A stretch of 64,000 nt of DNA, taken from assembly GCA_014281115.1 (NCBI GenBank), contig JACONQ010000004.1:744001-808000 (forward strand). Direction: 5' to 3'. This DNA is from Laburnicola sp. R22_1 (lineage: Eukaryota > Ascomycota > Dothideomycetes > Pleosporales > Didymosphaeriaceae). Below the pieces are notes generated by a model, which was given only the letters and a program-made list of their open reading frames with translations, searched no databases and was not told the origin of the DNA. This document shows positions 45,611-58,156 of this stretch, piece after piece (the first letter of the stretch is position 1; each line of letters begins with the position of its first letter). Both the position numbers and the translations under genes were made by a program.

Positions 45611-45816
45611 TGTTGGCAGTAGCTCTCCCCAAGTAGCTAGCGTTGTTACAGGGGTTCTACCCCTAGCCTTGCCTCCTTGTTTGGCCAGTGTTTGACAGGG
45701 GGTCTGCCCTATCCTCACCTCCACGGTGAGGATAGGACAACAACTTACAACCAAAATCTTTGACTATCTATTTATTACTGTTTACCGTGTATACACGACC
45801 CGACGTGGAACCAACA
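45611..45816 (+). repeat. Right LTR of Copia-B
   Basis: 206 bp, identical to the left LTR. Confidence 0.95.
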
Positions 45817-48800
45817 ACAATAGCCAAGGAGCTAGTGAGCGAGAGCTGGGTTACTCGCTTCATCAACCGATACAACATCCATCTGATCTCTTAATGGGCA
45901 GCTAGTATGGACAGCAATCGCCACCAAGCCGACTTAGGGGATAAATACAGCCTGTATTTTGATCTCCTGGGTGCTAAAATCAAGGAATATGACATCGAGC
46001 CTCGTCACACGTATAATATGGATGAAAAAGGCTTCTTAATTGGTATCACTAGCCGATCAAAACGAGTGTTCAGCAGACGAATGTGGGAGAATAAGGAGGT
46101 TATAGCATCTCTCCAAGATGGCTCTTGTGAATGGATTACCCTCCTAGCGTGTGTTTGCGCTGATAGATCAGCCTTGCCGCTAAGCCTTATCTATTAGGCT
46201 ACTAATAAGGCTATACAATTAAGCTAGGTAGAGGATATTAAGGCAGGAGAGCACTTAGTACACATTTCCTTGTTGCCTTTAGGCTGGACAAACAATGATA
46301 TTGGCCTTGCCTGGCTTAAACAGGTGTTTAATCGCTACACTAAGGCAAAAGCTCGACGGTCTTACCAGTTACTTATCCTTGATGGCTATGGATCTTACGT
46401 TACTATGGATTTTATCGACTATTGCGACCGTAACAGGATACTCCTAGCCATCTTCCCCCCTTATTTAACCCACACGCTTTAGCCACTTGATGTGGTTCTA
46501 TTTAAGCCTCTATTAACTGCGTACTCAAAGGAGCTATCAGATCACCTCCACCAGAGCTAGGGACTCCTCCCTATTAAGAAAGGGGACTTCTTCCCTCTAT
46601 TCTGGGAGGCCTGGACGAGCTCTTTTAAGGAGGAGACGATACTTAAGTCTTTTAAAGCAATAGGCATATCACTATTCAACCTAGAGGTTATACTTAAAAG
46701 GTTCACTAATACTACCCTAGATGAGCAGGAATCGCGAGAGAGCTCTACATTAGTACTTAGCGGATCTAACTGGCGTAAACTAGACCGCCTTGTACGATCC
46801 GCAGTAGAAGATTAGAGTAGTAAGGACGCGCAGAAGCTTAGCCGCTCACTCCACCATATCTCAGTTCAAAATAAGTTACTTCACTATAAGATTGCTGGGT
46901 TAAGAGAGGCTCTTACTACAAAAAAGAAGCACAAGAAGAAGGGAAAACCTCTAGATCTGCAACAACGTCAAGAGTACTATAGGGGGGCGGTTTTCTAGTC
47001 ACTAAGGAAGGTTAGGGAGGCTCGCGTACGTCAGTCTGTAAAGGAACAAGAGGAGAAAGGAGCAGAAGCTTTAAAAAGCTAAGAAGGCTAAGTTGAAGAA
47101 GGCAGCTAAGCTATGCAAGGAGAAAATTGCAGAGGAGAAGCGTGTGGCGAGGGAGGCAGCTAAGGTAGCTAAGGAGAAGGAGAAGGCTAAGAAGGCAGCA
47201 GAGCGTGCTCGCTAGAGAGAAGCTCGCGATGATGCAAAAGCTCTATAATCTACCTAAAAGGGTAAGAGAAAGGCCTCGCAGCCATCTATACAGAGCAACA
47301 AGCGTTAGAAACGCGTAGTTAATACTATAACTACTTAGGAGGCTTTAGGTGCCGCATCAGCAGCTCCACCTAAGACCACGCGGCACGGCCGCAACGTTAA
47401 GCTTCCAAGTAAATATAAGTAGCACAGGTGAATCGCAAGCATTAAAATAGTACTCTACTACAAAATCTCGTAATAATAGCGATTTTGTGTGGCTCTGCAG
47501 CCTTATTTTAGTTAAGCTGCTATGGTGTTCAGCGGGGCGTTGACTGAATCCGGGCGTTGAGTGCACGGACACAGTATCAACACCAAAGAATGCCCTATCA
47601 GCTCGGCGCCTTTAACGAGCTTTTCCACCGCCTCAACCATATAAGTTGGGGAACTATCTACATGCCTTTGAATCCTCTGCTTAACCAGCGTCGATTGCGA
47701 CCCAAGTTCTGTACTATTTCGCGGAGTTTGCGACTCCTATGTACTATCGCGAATAGTACAAAGTGGAGGCGTACGCAGGCGGACGTCAAGCTGCGATATC
47801 ACAACTTCTGGGTCGTGGGGCACTAGGCCAGCACCTCGAAAGCCTCCTTTGATATTACTTTCAGTAATTGAAGCCTTAAAAGCAGCAATAAAGCAAGGTA
47901 GGAACTCGATTTTGGTGATGTGCGTGATGTGGTTGCGCATCAGATTCTCGGCTTGGCGCCCATACGCCTTCTTTAACGGCGCAAAACAACCCACGTCAAG
48001 TGGCTGCAAGAGGTGCGACGAATGTGGAGGCATACAGAGAGTAATAATATTACTCTTTTTGCAGTAATCCTGGAATTCGAGCAAGTTGTGACTTTCGTGG
48101 CCATCAATAATGAGCAAACGTGCTCCACTAGTAGTACGCCTCTTTGTATGCTCATTAAAGTGCTTCAGCCATTGCAGACCAAGCTTATTTATCGTCCAGC
48201 CGTTCTTAGAGACTGCAATAACCCAATTATAAGGTAGATCCTTCTCCTTATACCAGGCGGAGAGGTGGTGCTTGCCCCCAAAGATAATAAAGGGTGGGAT
48301 ACACCACCCTATTGCGTTAATGCCTTGGATAACTGTTGTCTACTCCCTATTGCCCTACTGCACCTGCTTTGGCCGTCCTCAACGCTCAGAGCCTGTGACT
48401 ACCGCTCCAGTCGATATTATGCCTATTATAAAGCTAGACTCGTCGAAATTATAGGTGTCCTCATCTAGGATACCATACTTAGCCTTTATGTTCTCCACAA
48501 GCCGGAACTAGCCTCGTATCACCTCAGGATCCTCCTAAAGGGCTCTCTTATAGTCGTACTTTCGATTAAACTTGACTTGAAGCTTTGGCTGGCGCTTAAC
48601 AAAGTTATAAGGCCACCTCTGGCCAACTGGCTTATAGTGGCGTGCAGCTAGTAAAGAATCGGCCATATCTTTTATAGCATCAAGCCAGGGCGGAAATCCT
48701 CGCGCGTCTAGGTCGAGTATATGCTGCACAATCACCTGCTCCTCTCTTATAGTAAGTCTTATTTTATTGGGTGCGCAGTCGCGTCTAAACGTCTTTCTGG

Positions 48801-49040
48801 CGCGTTAGTTGCTAAGTGTACTTTAAGAGACGTTATAGAGGGCTGCAGCGCGTCGCTAAGAGAGTGTCGCGTCTTGTTTAATAGCCTGGATCGCAAGCTA
48901 TATACGCGCTTCTTTTAACGCCAGTGGTTTATTGTGTGGTTGAGGCATCGCGTTGTACTATTGCTGATAGTACGTTTTGGTGGGGTCTTGGCAAAGTGAT
49001 CGACTCGATGGAATGATCGACTCGAGTGCAAAGTACGTTA

Positions 49041-49983
49041 TATATAAGTTAAGCTATACTATTATAAAAAAGATTACACTTTCCTACTATTGTACAAAGG
49101 CATATGCGCGATATTAAGTTTCTAGGCCTATTTTAAAGTTAGTATCTGTATAAAAGCAAACCTATAAGGAATAGGAGAACTTATATTAATAGAGATATTC
49201 TAAAAGAATATATAGTTTATATAGGAACTAGTAGAGAGAGTAATGCGCATTCTTTTATCTAAAAGATTACGTATAATAAGATTAAAGCTAGGGAAGCTAA
49301 CTTAGTTACTAGCTAGTATAAGTGCTATTATCTATAGCAAGTTAGCACTATATAAAGATAAGATATTATATAATAAGAGGCACAGTTTAGCACTATATAA
49401 AATAGAGGATTAGCTTAATAAAGAAAAACAAAAGAGAAAAGAGCTAGGGAGAAGGAACACGTATAAAAAGATATTTAAAGTAGAGGATAAAAGAGAGAAG
49501 GATAAAAAGGAGGAAAGCCTACCTTATATACCTCTCCCTTCTATCTAGAGCCTTAATTCCTACTCCTTACTAGCGTTTATCTTCCTCTTATTTAATATTA
49601 CATAATTACCTAATATTGCTGCCTAGATAGATAAGATAAATAGGTCTACCTATTATATAAGGAATAAACTAAGTAAAAAGAACTCTATATAAACAATATA
49701 TTATTACTATACTCTTATTATTAACTACGCAATCTTACTCTTAATCGCTATTAGCTAGACCGCTACTCTATTACTAATAAGCCTAATTGCGCCTCTAATA
49801 AATAGTAATAAAGTATAATAAATAGTTAATAGAATCTTTCTACTAACTAGAGTAGACTAGCTAGAGTAGGAGGCGTATAGACAGAGGGATAATAAATAGA
49901 CAGAATAAATATTAGCAAGTAGATAGTTTATATACAGGAAGAAAAAACTACTAATAGCAATTTTAAAAATAAAAAGTTACTAG
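49041..49983 (+). other. Copia-A 3' interior, RIP-degraded, no identifiable RT
   Basis: The first codons after Pogo-B continue the Copia-A post-integrase stretch (VKLYYYK). The remaining 0.9 kb is Lys/Glu- and Ile/Leu-rich when read in any frame and lacks RT or RNase H motifs. Confidence 0.5.
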
Positions 49984-50270
49984 TGTCTATACACTATATA
50001 GGCAAGAGTACCTAAAAGTATTAAGGTTTTAATATTGCTGTATAATAGTATTATATAGAGGTTATATAATGCCTATGCGCTATAGCCTATACGCTATAGG
50101 ATCTTCTTCTTTCTATTCGCACCCTTTCTAGAGGCAAGTAATTAATACTAAGTTAGTTCTATTATGTTATTTCCTTTTCTTATATAATTATCCTGTACAC
50201 CCTTTATACTTACTAATATAGAGTATTAGATATTAATGTCTATATAGCTAGCTATAGAGCCTATTTAATA
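49984..50270 (+). repeat. Right LTR of Copia-A
   Basis: 287 bp; differs from the left copy mainly by C-to-T and G-to-A changes (end CA reads TA). Confidence 0.88.
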
Positions 50271-50275
50271 ATAGG

Positions 50276-53187
50276 CGTATATTAATAGGGAGAAGGAGGA
50301 CTATAAACTAGTTCTTAGTTTGCCCTAGTAAAAAAGAACACTATATTAGTAGCTTTAAAGAAATAGTTTATATATATAGGATTCTCCTATATAAGAATTA
50401 AGGATAAGTAAGGGAGATAAACTTTTACTTCTAGTTAAGAGGTCTTTACTATATTATTTATAACCTTAAATAAAAAAATATAAAAGAAAAGAATAGTTTA
50501 ATAGTCTTTATTACCTCCCTTAAGGATATTTAAAAGGCTCTAGCCCTAAAGGCCAAGGTAGACCTAAAAGACTACCTCCCTAAGTAGCTTCTAAACTAGG
50601 TAGAAGTTTTCTTAAGGGAGTAAGCTAATAAACTTCCCTTACTGCAAGGCCCTAGAATTAATTACTTAATTCTCCTTATTAAGAAGAATAGAAAAACCCT
50701 AAAGATTCCTTTTAGGCCCCTCTATAGTATATTAAAGAAGGAGCTACTAGTTCTTTATAAGGAACTAATAGAGTACCTTAACTATAGCTTTATTTAGGTA
50801 AGTAAGTCTAGCACTATAGTACTAGTGTTATTTATAAAAACTTTTACAAAAGGTCTATACTTTTATATAAACTACTAGGTGTTAAACGCCTATTAAAAAA
50901 AGACTACTACTTTCTTTCTCTTATTAGAAAGATCTTACAGCTTCTTACTAAGACTAAGTGGCTAATAAAATTAAATATAATTTAGGCCTTTTACAAGCTA
51001 AGAATAATAAAAGGAAAGAAATAGAAAATAGCCTTCTAAACCTAATTTAGATTGTATAAGTGGCTAGTAGTCTCCTTTAGACTAGCTAATGCCCTAAGCA
51101 CTTTCTAGTGGTATATTAACTATATTTTAAGGAAGTACTTAGATAACTTCTACTTCGCCTATATAGATAATATCCTTATATTTTCTAGTAGATTTTTAAA
51201 GGACTATTAGAATAAAGTATAATAAGTAGTAGAAAAGTTAGGTAAAGTAAGTCTATATCTAGATATTAAAAAGTGTAAGTTTGTAGTTACTATGACTAAA
51301 TACCTTAGATTTATTATAAAATATATAAAGGAAATTAGTATAGACCTAGAAAAGATTAAGGCTATTTAGAACTAGACTCCTTCTACTAATATAAAGAATG
51401 TTTAGAGATTTTTAAAGTTTACTAATTTTTACTAGAGATTTATAAAAACTTTTTAGAAGTAATATTTCTATTAATAAAGTTAACTAGAAAGAAAACTTCC
51501 TTTTTATAGGGGTAGAAATAATAGTAGGCCTTTAACTACCTAAAGAGGGTGTTTTATACTAAGCCTACACTAGCCTACTTTAATTTTAAAAAGAAAGAAG
51601 TATTAGAGGCTAATTTGTTTAGTTAGGCCTCTAGTGCCTACTTTTTATAATTTAACGCAGATAGAGTCCTTAAACTAATTGCCTACTTTTTTACTAAACA
51701 CACTCTTATAAAGGCAAACTATATAATTTATAATAAAGAAATACTTAGAGTAATTAAGGCAACTAAGAAGTATTATAATATACTTTAGACTATTTCTTAT
51801 ATACTTATATATACTAATTATAATTCGCCGCACGACTTGTACTATGCCGCCATACGCCCTTTAAGAATAGTAGACGTCTAACCTTTGCAATACCTATCTT
51901 ATATATACCTATTATTAGCGTCTGAATTGTTCTCCTTAGGGTTATACTTATTAGCATAGTTCTACTTGTTGTCCTTATTATATATATATAGGCGCGTAAC
52001 TGTCCGCCCTATAGAAAGCGTATAGTTAGGTTAAGGGAAGGCTATTGCAGATTATAACCTTAAGGTCTTGTGTAACAATTAGTTATACATATATATATAA
52101 GGATAAATAGATAAAGATAATCTCTAGTTACAGATTTTTATACTTTATGTGTAGGCAGCGACATTATTATCTTTAACTTTAGTATCCGTAGACTATAGAA
52201 TTAACTACCTTATTAGTATAAGGGGTCAATTTGCACGTGCTAACTAATAGTCCCTAGCCTAACCTGTCTCTAAGCAGCTTTACCTTTTTAATGCGTTTTT
52301 AGTACACCCACAGCTTTTTCTTATAGCGTTATACCGTATACTAAAAGGTCTGCAATATTTCTCTTCCTAATACTAATTATAAAAACCTTTTATACTTTAT
52401 AAAGTCTAGAAGACTAGATAAAAGGTATATATACTAGGCTAATATCCTTAGTAAATATAATATATTATTCTAGTATAGACTAGAGACTATTAACTCTAGG
52501 GCAAATGCCCTCTTATAACACTAGTAAGATATGCCTATAAATACTAAAAATAACTAGATTAAGTTTTATAAAATTTAACTCCTTAAGAAGGTCTCTTTAA
52601 AGAATAGAAATATAGAGCTTTAGATATCTATAGCCTTAGTAATATAAGCCCTACCTAAAAGGCTTAACCTCTCTAAAAAAGAAAAAAAAGCAGAGCTAAA
52701 TATAGAGAACACTAGTTCCCTTCTTTCTACTTATTAGAAGAATTTTCTTTTAGATCTAAAATATTATTTTTAGTAAATCTAGACTTAAAATAACTATAGT
52801 TCTATAGCTTAGAAGGAGATCTTATACTAAGAAAAGTACAAAAGTGTATTCTCTACTATAGGCGCACCTTTTTTTTCTAATCTTAAAGATTGCTATATAA
52901 GAGTATAATATTAATAACACTAGTTATCTTTAGTACTCAAAATAAAAATAGGTTCTAAACTAAAAACTCCTATAAATATTACTAGTAGCTATAGTCTATA
53001 ACTTCCCTATATTTAAGTATTTATTACCTATACAATAGTTGCTAAATTCTACTTCTTTTTAGAAATATTAGACTTTATTTATAAATTTATTAAGAACTAT
53101 AATATATATAGGAGAACTAAGCTATAGAGAAATATAAAATAAGGGTTACTAAAACCTCTTTTTCTTTCTAACTAAATATAAAAAAGA
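50276..53187 (+). pseudogene. Gypsy pol remnant: protease/RT/RNase H part
   Basis: RT motifs survive on the plus strand at about 50690-51190: IPFRPLYSIL, then after several stops and small frame changes LANALSTF (originally LANAPSTFQ), YINYILRKYLDNFYFAYIDN, and ILIFS in the position of the catalytic YVDD box (here YIDN, one Asp lost by G-to-A). RNase H should lie near 51600-51850. Frames are broken throughout by TAG/TAA. Confidence 0.75.
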
Positions 53188-53192
53188 TCTTT

Positions 53193-53378
53193 TGTCAGAT
53201 ATGCAGCTGTTAGATAGAACAAGCGCGTTGAGGTTGGATCTGTACAATAAAGCAGGGACCACCTGGCTTGGCACACTAGCGAAGAAGTCAGAACCAGCCG
53301 AACACGGTGGACACGAACACAATACAATCATCATTATCTATTAAGGCGTATTATCGCATTCAACCATTAAATCTGATA
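53193..53378 (+). repeat. Left LTR of Copia-C
   Basis: 186 bp, TGTCAGATATGCAGC..TTAAATCTGATA. Confidence 0.92.
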
Positions 53379-53411
53379 ATTAAGAGTCTCACTGCCTCAA
53401 TTAATACCAAA

Positions 53412-56400
53412 ATGGCTGCACTACCCTAGCGTGACCCGACGGTGACCCTTCGAGACCACACCGACTATAGGGCATGGATAATGCAGCTCTAGTCTAGATG
53501 CGTCGCATATCGCATCTGGCCAAAAGTCGATCCTACGTCGAATATCCCAATGAAACCTGAACCTATAGCCCCAAGGGCGCCGCTAATTAATGGGTATACT
53601 CTAGTAGCGAACGTTAGCATCCCAACAAGGCAGTCCGAACTGTTAGCAGCAGGACTCAAGGCGTTTAAAGAAGATCTTAAGTATTACAAGATTCTTGCTA
53701 AGCAGTATAAGAACAATTAACATAATTTTAAAAAGGAGCAAACAAGTCTCTAGCAAATCATTGTTTATATTCAGGCTACTGTCAGCCCACATCTTTAGCG
53801 CACTTGCTGCCTCCCAGATCAACCACTGAGATAGTGGATTACGAACCTCAAAGCCACGGTTGGCGTTGATGAACGATTCGAGAGAGAACGAGCCCGCGAC
53901 CGATACCTTATATCCCTCAGACCGATGAGAAACGCGTCGAATTAGGACATATGGCTTGCTGAATATGATTAAGCAGCTACAGAAGCGGAGACAAGCAATG
54001 TCCCTGAGATAACACAGATTGATGTGATCACAAAGGACTTTCTGACTGCTGTAAACAAAGTTGCGCCCAATTGGTCTACGACCTTTCAGGATAGCGGACG
54101 GTTCACACCTGGCATGAATTGGAAAGAAATGATGAAGCGCTTCCGAGAGCATATGATGTTGAATCATCCAACCCCTTGAACAGGGAAGCACAAGGCCGCA
54201 TTTGTGGCAGATGACTTGTCATACCTCGCTGAAAGTGGGAAAACCACCCAGGGCATTGATGCCGAAGCAGCACCATCTAGAAAATGGGGCAGACCCCGAT
54301 ATTAATGTGATGACTGAAAAGATAATAAGAACTTATCCTTGGTCCAAAAACCTGCAAAAATAGGAGGCGCTAAATGTCCTGCGTGTGGACATCGCCATGG
54401 ACTCTGGGATTGCTTCTATATTAATGCAGACAAAGCTCCCGAGTGGTGGAAACCAAACAAGAAGATCGAAGAACTCGTCGCATTGAAGCGCGAGCACGAT
54501 CCCGAATTTCAAGGACTGCTAAGAGGACAAAGCAGACCAAGATCAAAAACACCAAACATCAAACAATCGCACACGCCCACACCTGAGATCCTCGAGTCCC
54601 CTGAGGACTAACTAGAGGGACAGAGAATATTAAACGTCAACGCTGCGTTTACATCAGCGCTAATGGAAATAGAAGTGTCTGATTACCCGCTAAAGCGCTC
54701 GTTTATTCTTAATTTAGGATTAACTTGCCACATTACAAACAACCCTGACTGTATCTACAACTTCCGTCTACCTACGTCCGGAGATTATATATGGGCTGGC
54801 AATACAAAGATATGGATAAAAGGCTACGGCTCTGTTGACTTAACACTGAGAGGCTAATATGGAACAACTACGTTGGTTCTACATAATGTGGCTATCTGTC
54901 CAGACCTCCTGTGCAACCTAGTCTCCTTTTGACTACTGAGGCATAGAGGAATCTGGTGGGATACGCAAACGGACCCAACTACGCTGAAAGGACCAGACGA
55001 CAAGGTTATTGGAAAACTATCCAAGATACACGGTCAATGGGTACTTGAGTATAATCCGCTACCACCCACTTTATATCACATCCGCAAGAATACATCACGA
55101 ACGAAAGGAGCACCACAAAGGGCCTCAGCCGAATTATGGCACAAAAGACTAGGACACCCTAGACTAGCAGCTATCGAACATCTTGTGCAGCAAGCTAAAG
55201 GGGTGCGAGTTAAGGGAGTTACAATAGTTCAATGCGACTCCTATAGGAAAGCAAAGATCTGGCGACAAATTAGCCAAGCACCGCGAATCAACGATAAAGG
55301 ACCAGGAGAAAGACTGGCTATCGACTTTCATGCCTACGAGGCGCAAAGTAGCACTGGCGAAAGGAGCCAGATGCTTGTCACTAACAGGTACTCAGGCCTG
55401 CAATAGGACTTTTATTTCAAAGACAATCAACCAGCAAAGTCGGTTATCAAAGTTCTATCGAACTTCTTTCTCTTCCTTAAAAACCATTACAATATTACGG
55501 TTAAGGTCATTAAAGCGGACAACGAGATCACGATAGTGAAACCGGAAATCAAGCGCTAGTTGGCATCACAAGAAATTACTGTCAAGCCTTCCGCCCCAGA
55601 TACACAAGCTCAAAATGGAGGTGCCGAACGCTCAGGGGGTGTGAACAAAGAGAAATCGCGCGCGATGCGTCTCGATGCCAACCTACCCTAGGAACTATGG
55701 CCCGAAGTCACGAGAGCTGCAGTATACCTCTATAATTGAACACCGAATTATGCGAACAACTAGAAAACGCCATACGAGATATTCTTCACACGAGTTGCTC
55801 TGAACAATAGAGTAGTCACCTTAATTAAGAAACCCAACCTCGCTCACCTTAAAGCGTATGGCTGCAAAGCGTTCGCAATAACGGATGATACACATCGAGG
55901 TAAATTAAGGCTATAACACCTAGACCTAAAGGCTTGGATTGGTTACCTAGTAGGATACCAGTCCTCAAACATCTATCGAATTTGGATACCGTCACTTGCT
56001 AAGGTGATAAGCACCCGCGATGTTATCTTCGACGAACAAACTGTCTTTAGTGGCAAAACTAAGGACCTTATGGATAACCTCATGCACAGTACACTGGAGG
56101 AAATTGCCATATATGTGAGAACAATCGAACTCCCAACACTAAGTCATTAACTAGAGACAGAGTCCTTCCATGAAGACAACACTGTTAGAGGCTCATCAAA
56201 TCCCTAAGGCGAAGTAGACCTACCAGGCTACTACCAAGGAGTGAAGATTAGGGACAACTATCCGACTCCTCCAACTACACCACCACCTGCGGCATTACTT
56301 GCGTAGTTAATGGCTGGAAATGAATCAGAAATAAGCCTAAAAGGGTTATCCAAAACTGTCCCCTGGGCAGCCGCCTTTATAGCAGGAACTCAAGCTGGCC

Positions 56401-58076
56401 ACGTTGGGAAATACAGAGGGGATGTTATAGACAAGACTAAGATGATGAGAACGCTCGCCAAAGGCTTGAAGCCCCATCGAAGTCAACTCCCACCTCTGCC
56501 AACGTGCCGTACCAAGCTTAAGGATCACCCGATAGGCGAATTGTTCAAAGAAGCAGAGCGGGATCACCTCGCAAGCCACAAACAAATGAAATCATGGTCA
56601 GAAGTACTAATAAAGAAGATCAAACTGACAGGACAGTAGATCCTTGACTGTATGTGGGTATACACCTATAAGCTTGACAAATACTATCGCTTGCTGAAGT
56701 GCAAGGCACGGCTAGTCGTCTGGGGTAATCAACAACGGAATATTACCTCTCAAGACACTTATGCAGCCACGCTTGCCAGCAGGTCGTTCCGAATGCTAGT
56801 GGCAATAGCAGCTCACTATGATATGGAGCTCGAGCAATACGACGTTACAAACGCTTTCGTCTATGTAAGTATGGACTGAGAGGTATATATGAGAATGCCC
56901 CGTGGCTATTAGAAGCCTGGAACGATACTTTAAGTCAACAAGGCTTTATATGGTCTTTGGATCTCACCACTCCTCTAGCAGAAAGAGTTTACCTCAACAC
57001 TTAAAGCTCTAGGTTTCTAGACAGTGCCTTATAAGCTATGCTGCCTTCTTAAAGACGGAATTATTGTCTTCTTCTACGTCGACGATATCATCTTAGCTTT
57101 TCACAAGCAGAAAGAGGAAGAAGCCTAACAAGCGATTAAGCGCCTACAAGAAAAATACACCTTAAGTGGAGGAAACGACCTTTAGTGGTTCCTTAGCGTA
57201 GAGATTATTAGAGATTAAAAGACTAGGACAATTCAACTCTCTTAGGCTGCCTACTTAGACAAGATTAGTCGATTAGTTAACAAGAGGGATATTCGACATA
57301 ACACCCCAATGGCAGCTATCGAGCTGAAACCACGAGACGGCTTAGCGATACCCTTAGAAATTAACAAATACTAACGCAAGATCGGATCGCTTCTGTTCGT
57401 AGTAGTAATAACTCGACCGGATATAGCCTTTGCAACCTTAAGGCTAGCTTGATTCCTGTCAAATTCGGGCTTGGAACATTATAATGCCGCTGATTAAGTA
57501 CTACTATACTTATTAAGCACTAGATGGAGAGCACTATAGCTTAGAGGAGGCAACTGCCTTTAAGTAGCCAGCGATGCCTCATTTGCTGACAACACACTGG
57601 ACAGAAAGAGCTTACAAGGATACGCTATTAAGCTATTTAATGGACTTATTGCCTGGAAAGCAAGCAAACAAGAGACTGTCACAACTTCGATAACTAAAGC
57701 AGAGCTTCTCGCCTTATCGCAAGTGGCCAAGGAAGCAATCTTTATATTAAGACTACTAGACAAACTGCAGATTGAACTGCGCTTATTGTTAATTACCATC
57801 CAATGCGATAATAAGTAAACTATTCGACTAGTTACTAAGGAGATATCCAGGCTTTAGACTAAACTACGACACATCGACATTTACAATTACTGGTTAAGAC
57901 AGGAAGTCTCTACTGGAAAGATTAAGGTGGAGTACGTACAATCGGCAGAAATAATCGCCGACGGCTTTACGAAGGTCCTTCTAGTTAATAAGTGGAAAGG
58001 GTTCCTAACCCAACTTGGGCTAGTTGAGATAACAGAACGCAAAGTAGCGAATAAAGCACCTCTTAAGGAAATTTAA
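53412..58076 (+). pseudogene. Copia-C gag-pol, inactivated by stop codons
   Basis: Plus-strand reading from ATG 53412 to TAA 58074-58076. Recognisable parts in order: gag, with an altered knuckle (CPACGHRHGLWDC, near 54375); the protease region (LNLGLTCHITNNPDCIYNF, near 54700, where the family has D-S-G/A); pre-integrase (LWHKRLGHPRLAAIEHL, near 55135); integrase (IDFHAYE, KADNEITI); RT with YVDD (FFYVDDIILAF, near 57072-57104); RNase H (VASDASFAD, near 57565); and the C-terminus (ADGFTKVLL). More than 25 in-frame stops, nearly all TAG or TAA where Gln or Trp is expected, show RIP inactivation. Confidence 0.88.
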
Positions 58077-58156
58077 GGGCACCTTAATAACCTTACTTTA
58101 GGATAACAGGCTGCTAAATAGTTTAGCTTGCAAGGATCTTCTAAGCTGAGGGGGTG

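Larger units (their letters stand above)
39879..45821 (+). mobile_element. Copia-B: nearly intact, young Copia retrotransposon
   Basis: LTRs 39884-40089 and 45611-45816 are 206 bp each and identical in every base I compared. Target duplications ACAAT are at 39879-39883 and 45817-45821. LTRs run TGTTGGCAGTAGC..GTGGAACCAACA. The interior contains a gag leader frame and a 1596-codon gag-pol frame. It is the innermost layer of the stack and shows almost no RIP damage, so it is the most recent arrival. Confidence 0.95.
39612..47421 (+). pseudogene. Pogo-C transposase, interrupted by Copia-B
   Basis: Starts at ATG 39612 (MSSIEAAIKEIESLRLEESF) with a psq-type HTH (YTKIASKHGVDRSTLSRRH). It is cut at 39883 by Copia-B and resumes at 45822, the reading frame joining cleanly through the ACAAT duplication. 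Downstream are the CENP-B HTH end (SWVTRFINRYNIHL), the DDE core (YNMDEKGFLIGI, LLILDGYGSYVT, PPYLTHTL) and a Lys/Glu/Ala-rich coiled tail with a frame change near 47070. There are several TAG stops, for example after NIHLIS, plus one where LTHTLQPLD is expected. Confidence 0.82.
39521..47576 (+). mobile_element. Pogo-C: pogo-type DNA transposon inside Pogo-B, split by Copia-B
   Basis: The element is 39523-47574 with TA duplications at 39521-39522 and 47575-47576. Inverted termini of about 47 bp (CTGTGTCCGTGCAC..CCCCGCTGAAC) are identical at both ends and contain TCAACGCCC twice at a 17-bp period. Without the Copia-B insertion its length is about 2.11 kb. Confidence 0.9.
39242..48948 (-). pseudogene. 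Pogo-B transposase, split and with in-frame stops
   Basis: The coding parts on the minus strand are 48948-47577 and 39520-39242, with Pogo-C in between. N-terminal HTH remnants (ALYNVS) are followed by the CENP-B-type HTH (ILDLDARGFPPWLDAIKDMA), the DDE core (NFDESSFIIGI, LLIIDGHESH, PPHSSHLLQPLDVGCFAPLK) and, in the far part, a C-terminal zinc knuckle (RRCGRCGKPGHNKTTCR). Several TAG stops replace likely Gln or Trp codons. The catalytic Asp of LLIIDGHESH is intact. Confidence 0.82.
39112..49040 (-). mobile_element. Pogo-B: pogo-type DNA transposon in Copia-A, split by Pogo-C
   Basis: The element is 39114-49038 with TA duplications at 39112-39113 and 49039-49040. About 60 bp of inverted terminus are identical at both ends (ACGTACTTTGCACTCGAG..GACCCCACCAA), with CGAGTCGATCA occurring twice at a 17-bp period. 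Without Pogo-C its own length is about 1.87 kb. A subterminal 19-bp hairpin motif (GTACTATTCACGATAGTAC and variants) lies at 39181-39199, 47741-47759 and 48955-48973. Confidence 0.88.
33175..50275 (+). mobile_element. Copia-A: RIP-degraded Copia-type LTR element inside the Gypsy element
   Basis: Two 287-bp LTRs (33180-33466 and 49984-50270) are flanked by ATAGG at 33175-33179 and 50271-50275. Interior: about 33467-35185, 37103-39111 and 49041-49983, interrupted by Pogo-A, a SINE-like copy and Pogo-B. The 38250-39110 segment aligns in order with the integrase of the intact Copia-B, which gives the superfamily. No reverse transcriptase is recognisable in the 0.94 kb left between Pogo-B and the right LTR. 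Confidence 0.85.
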
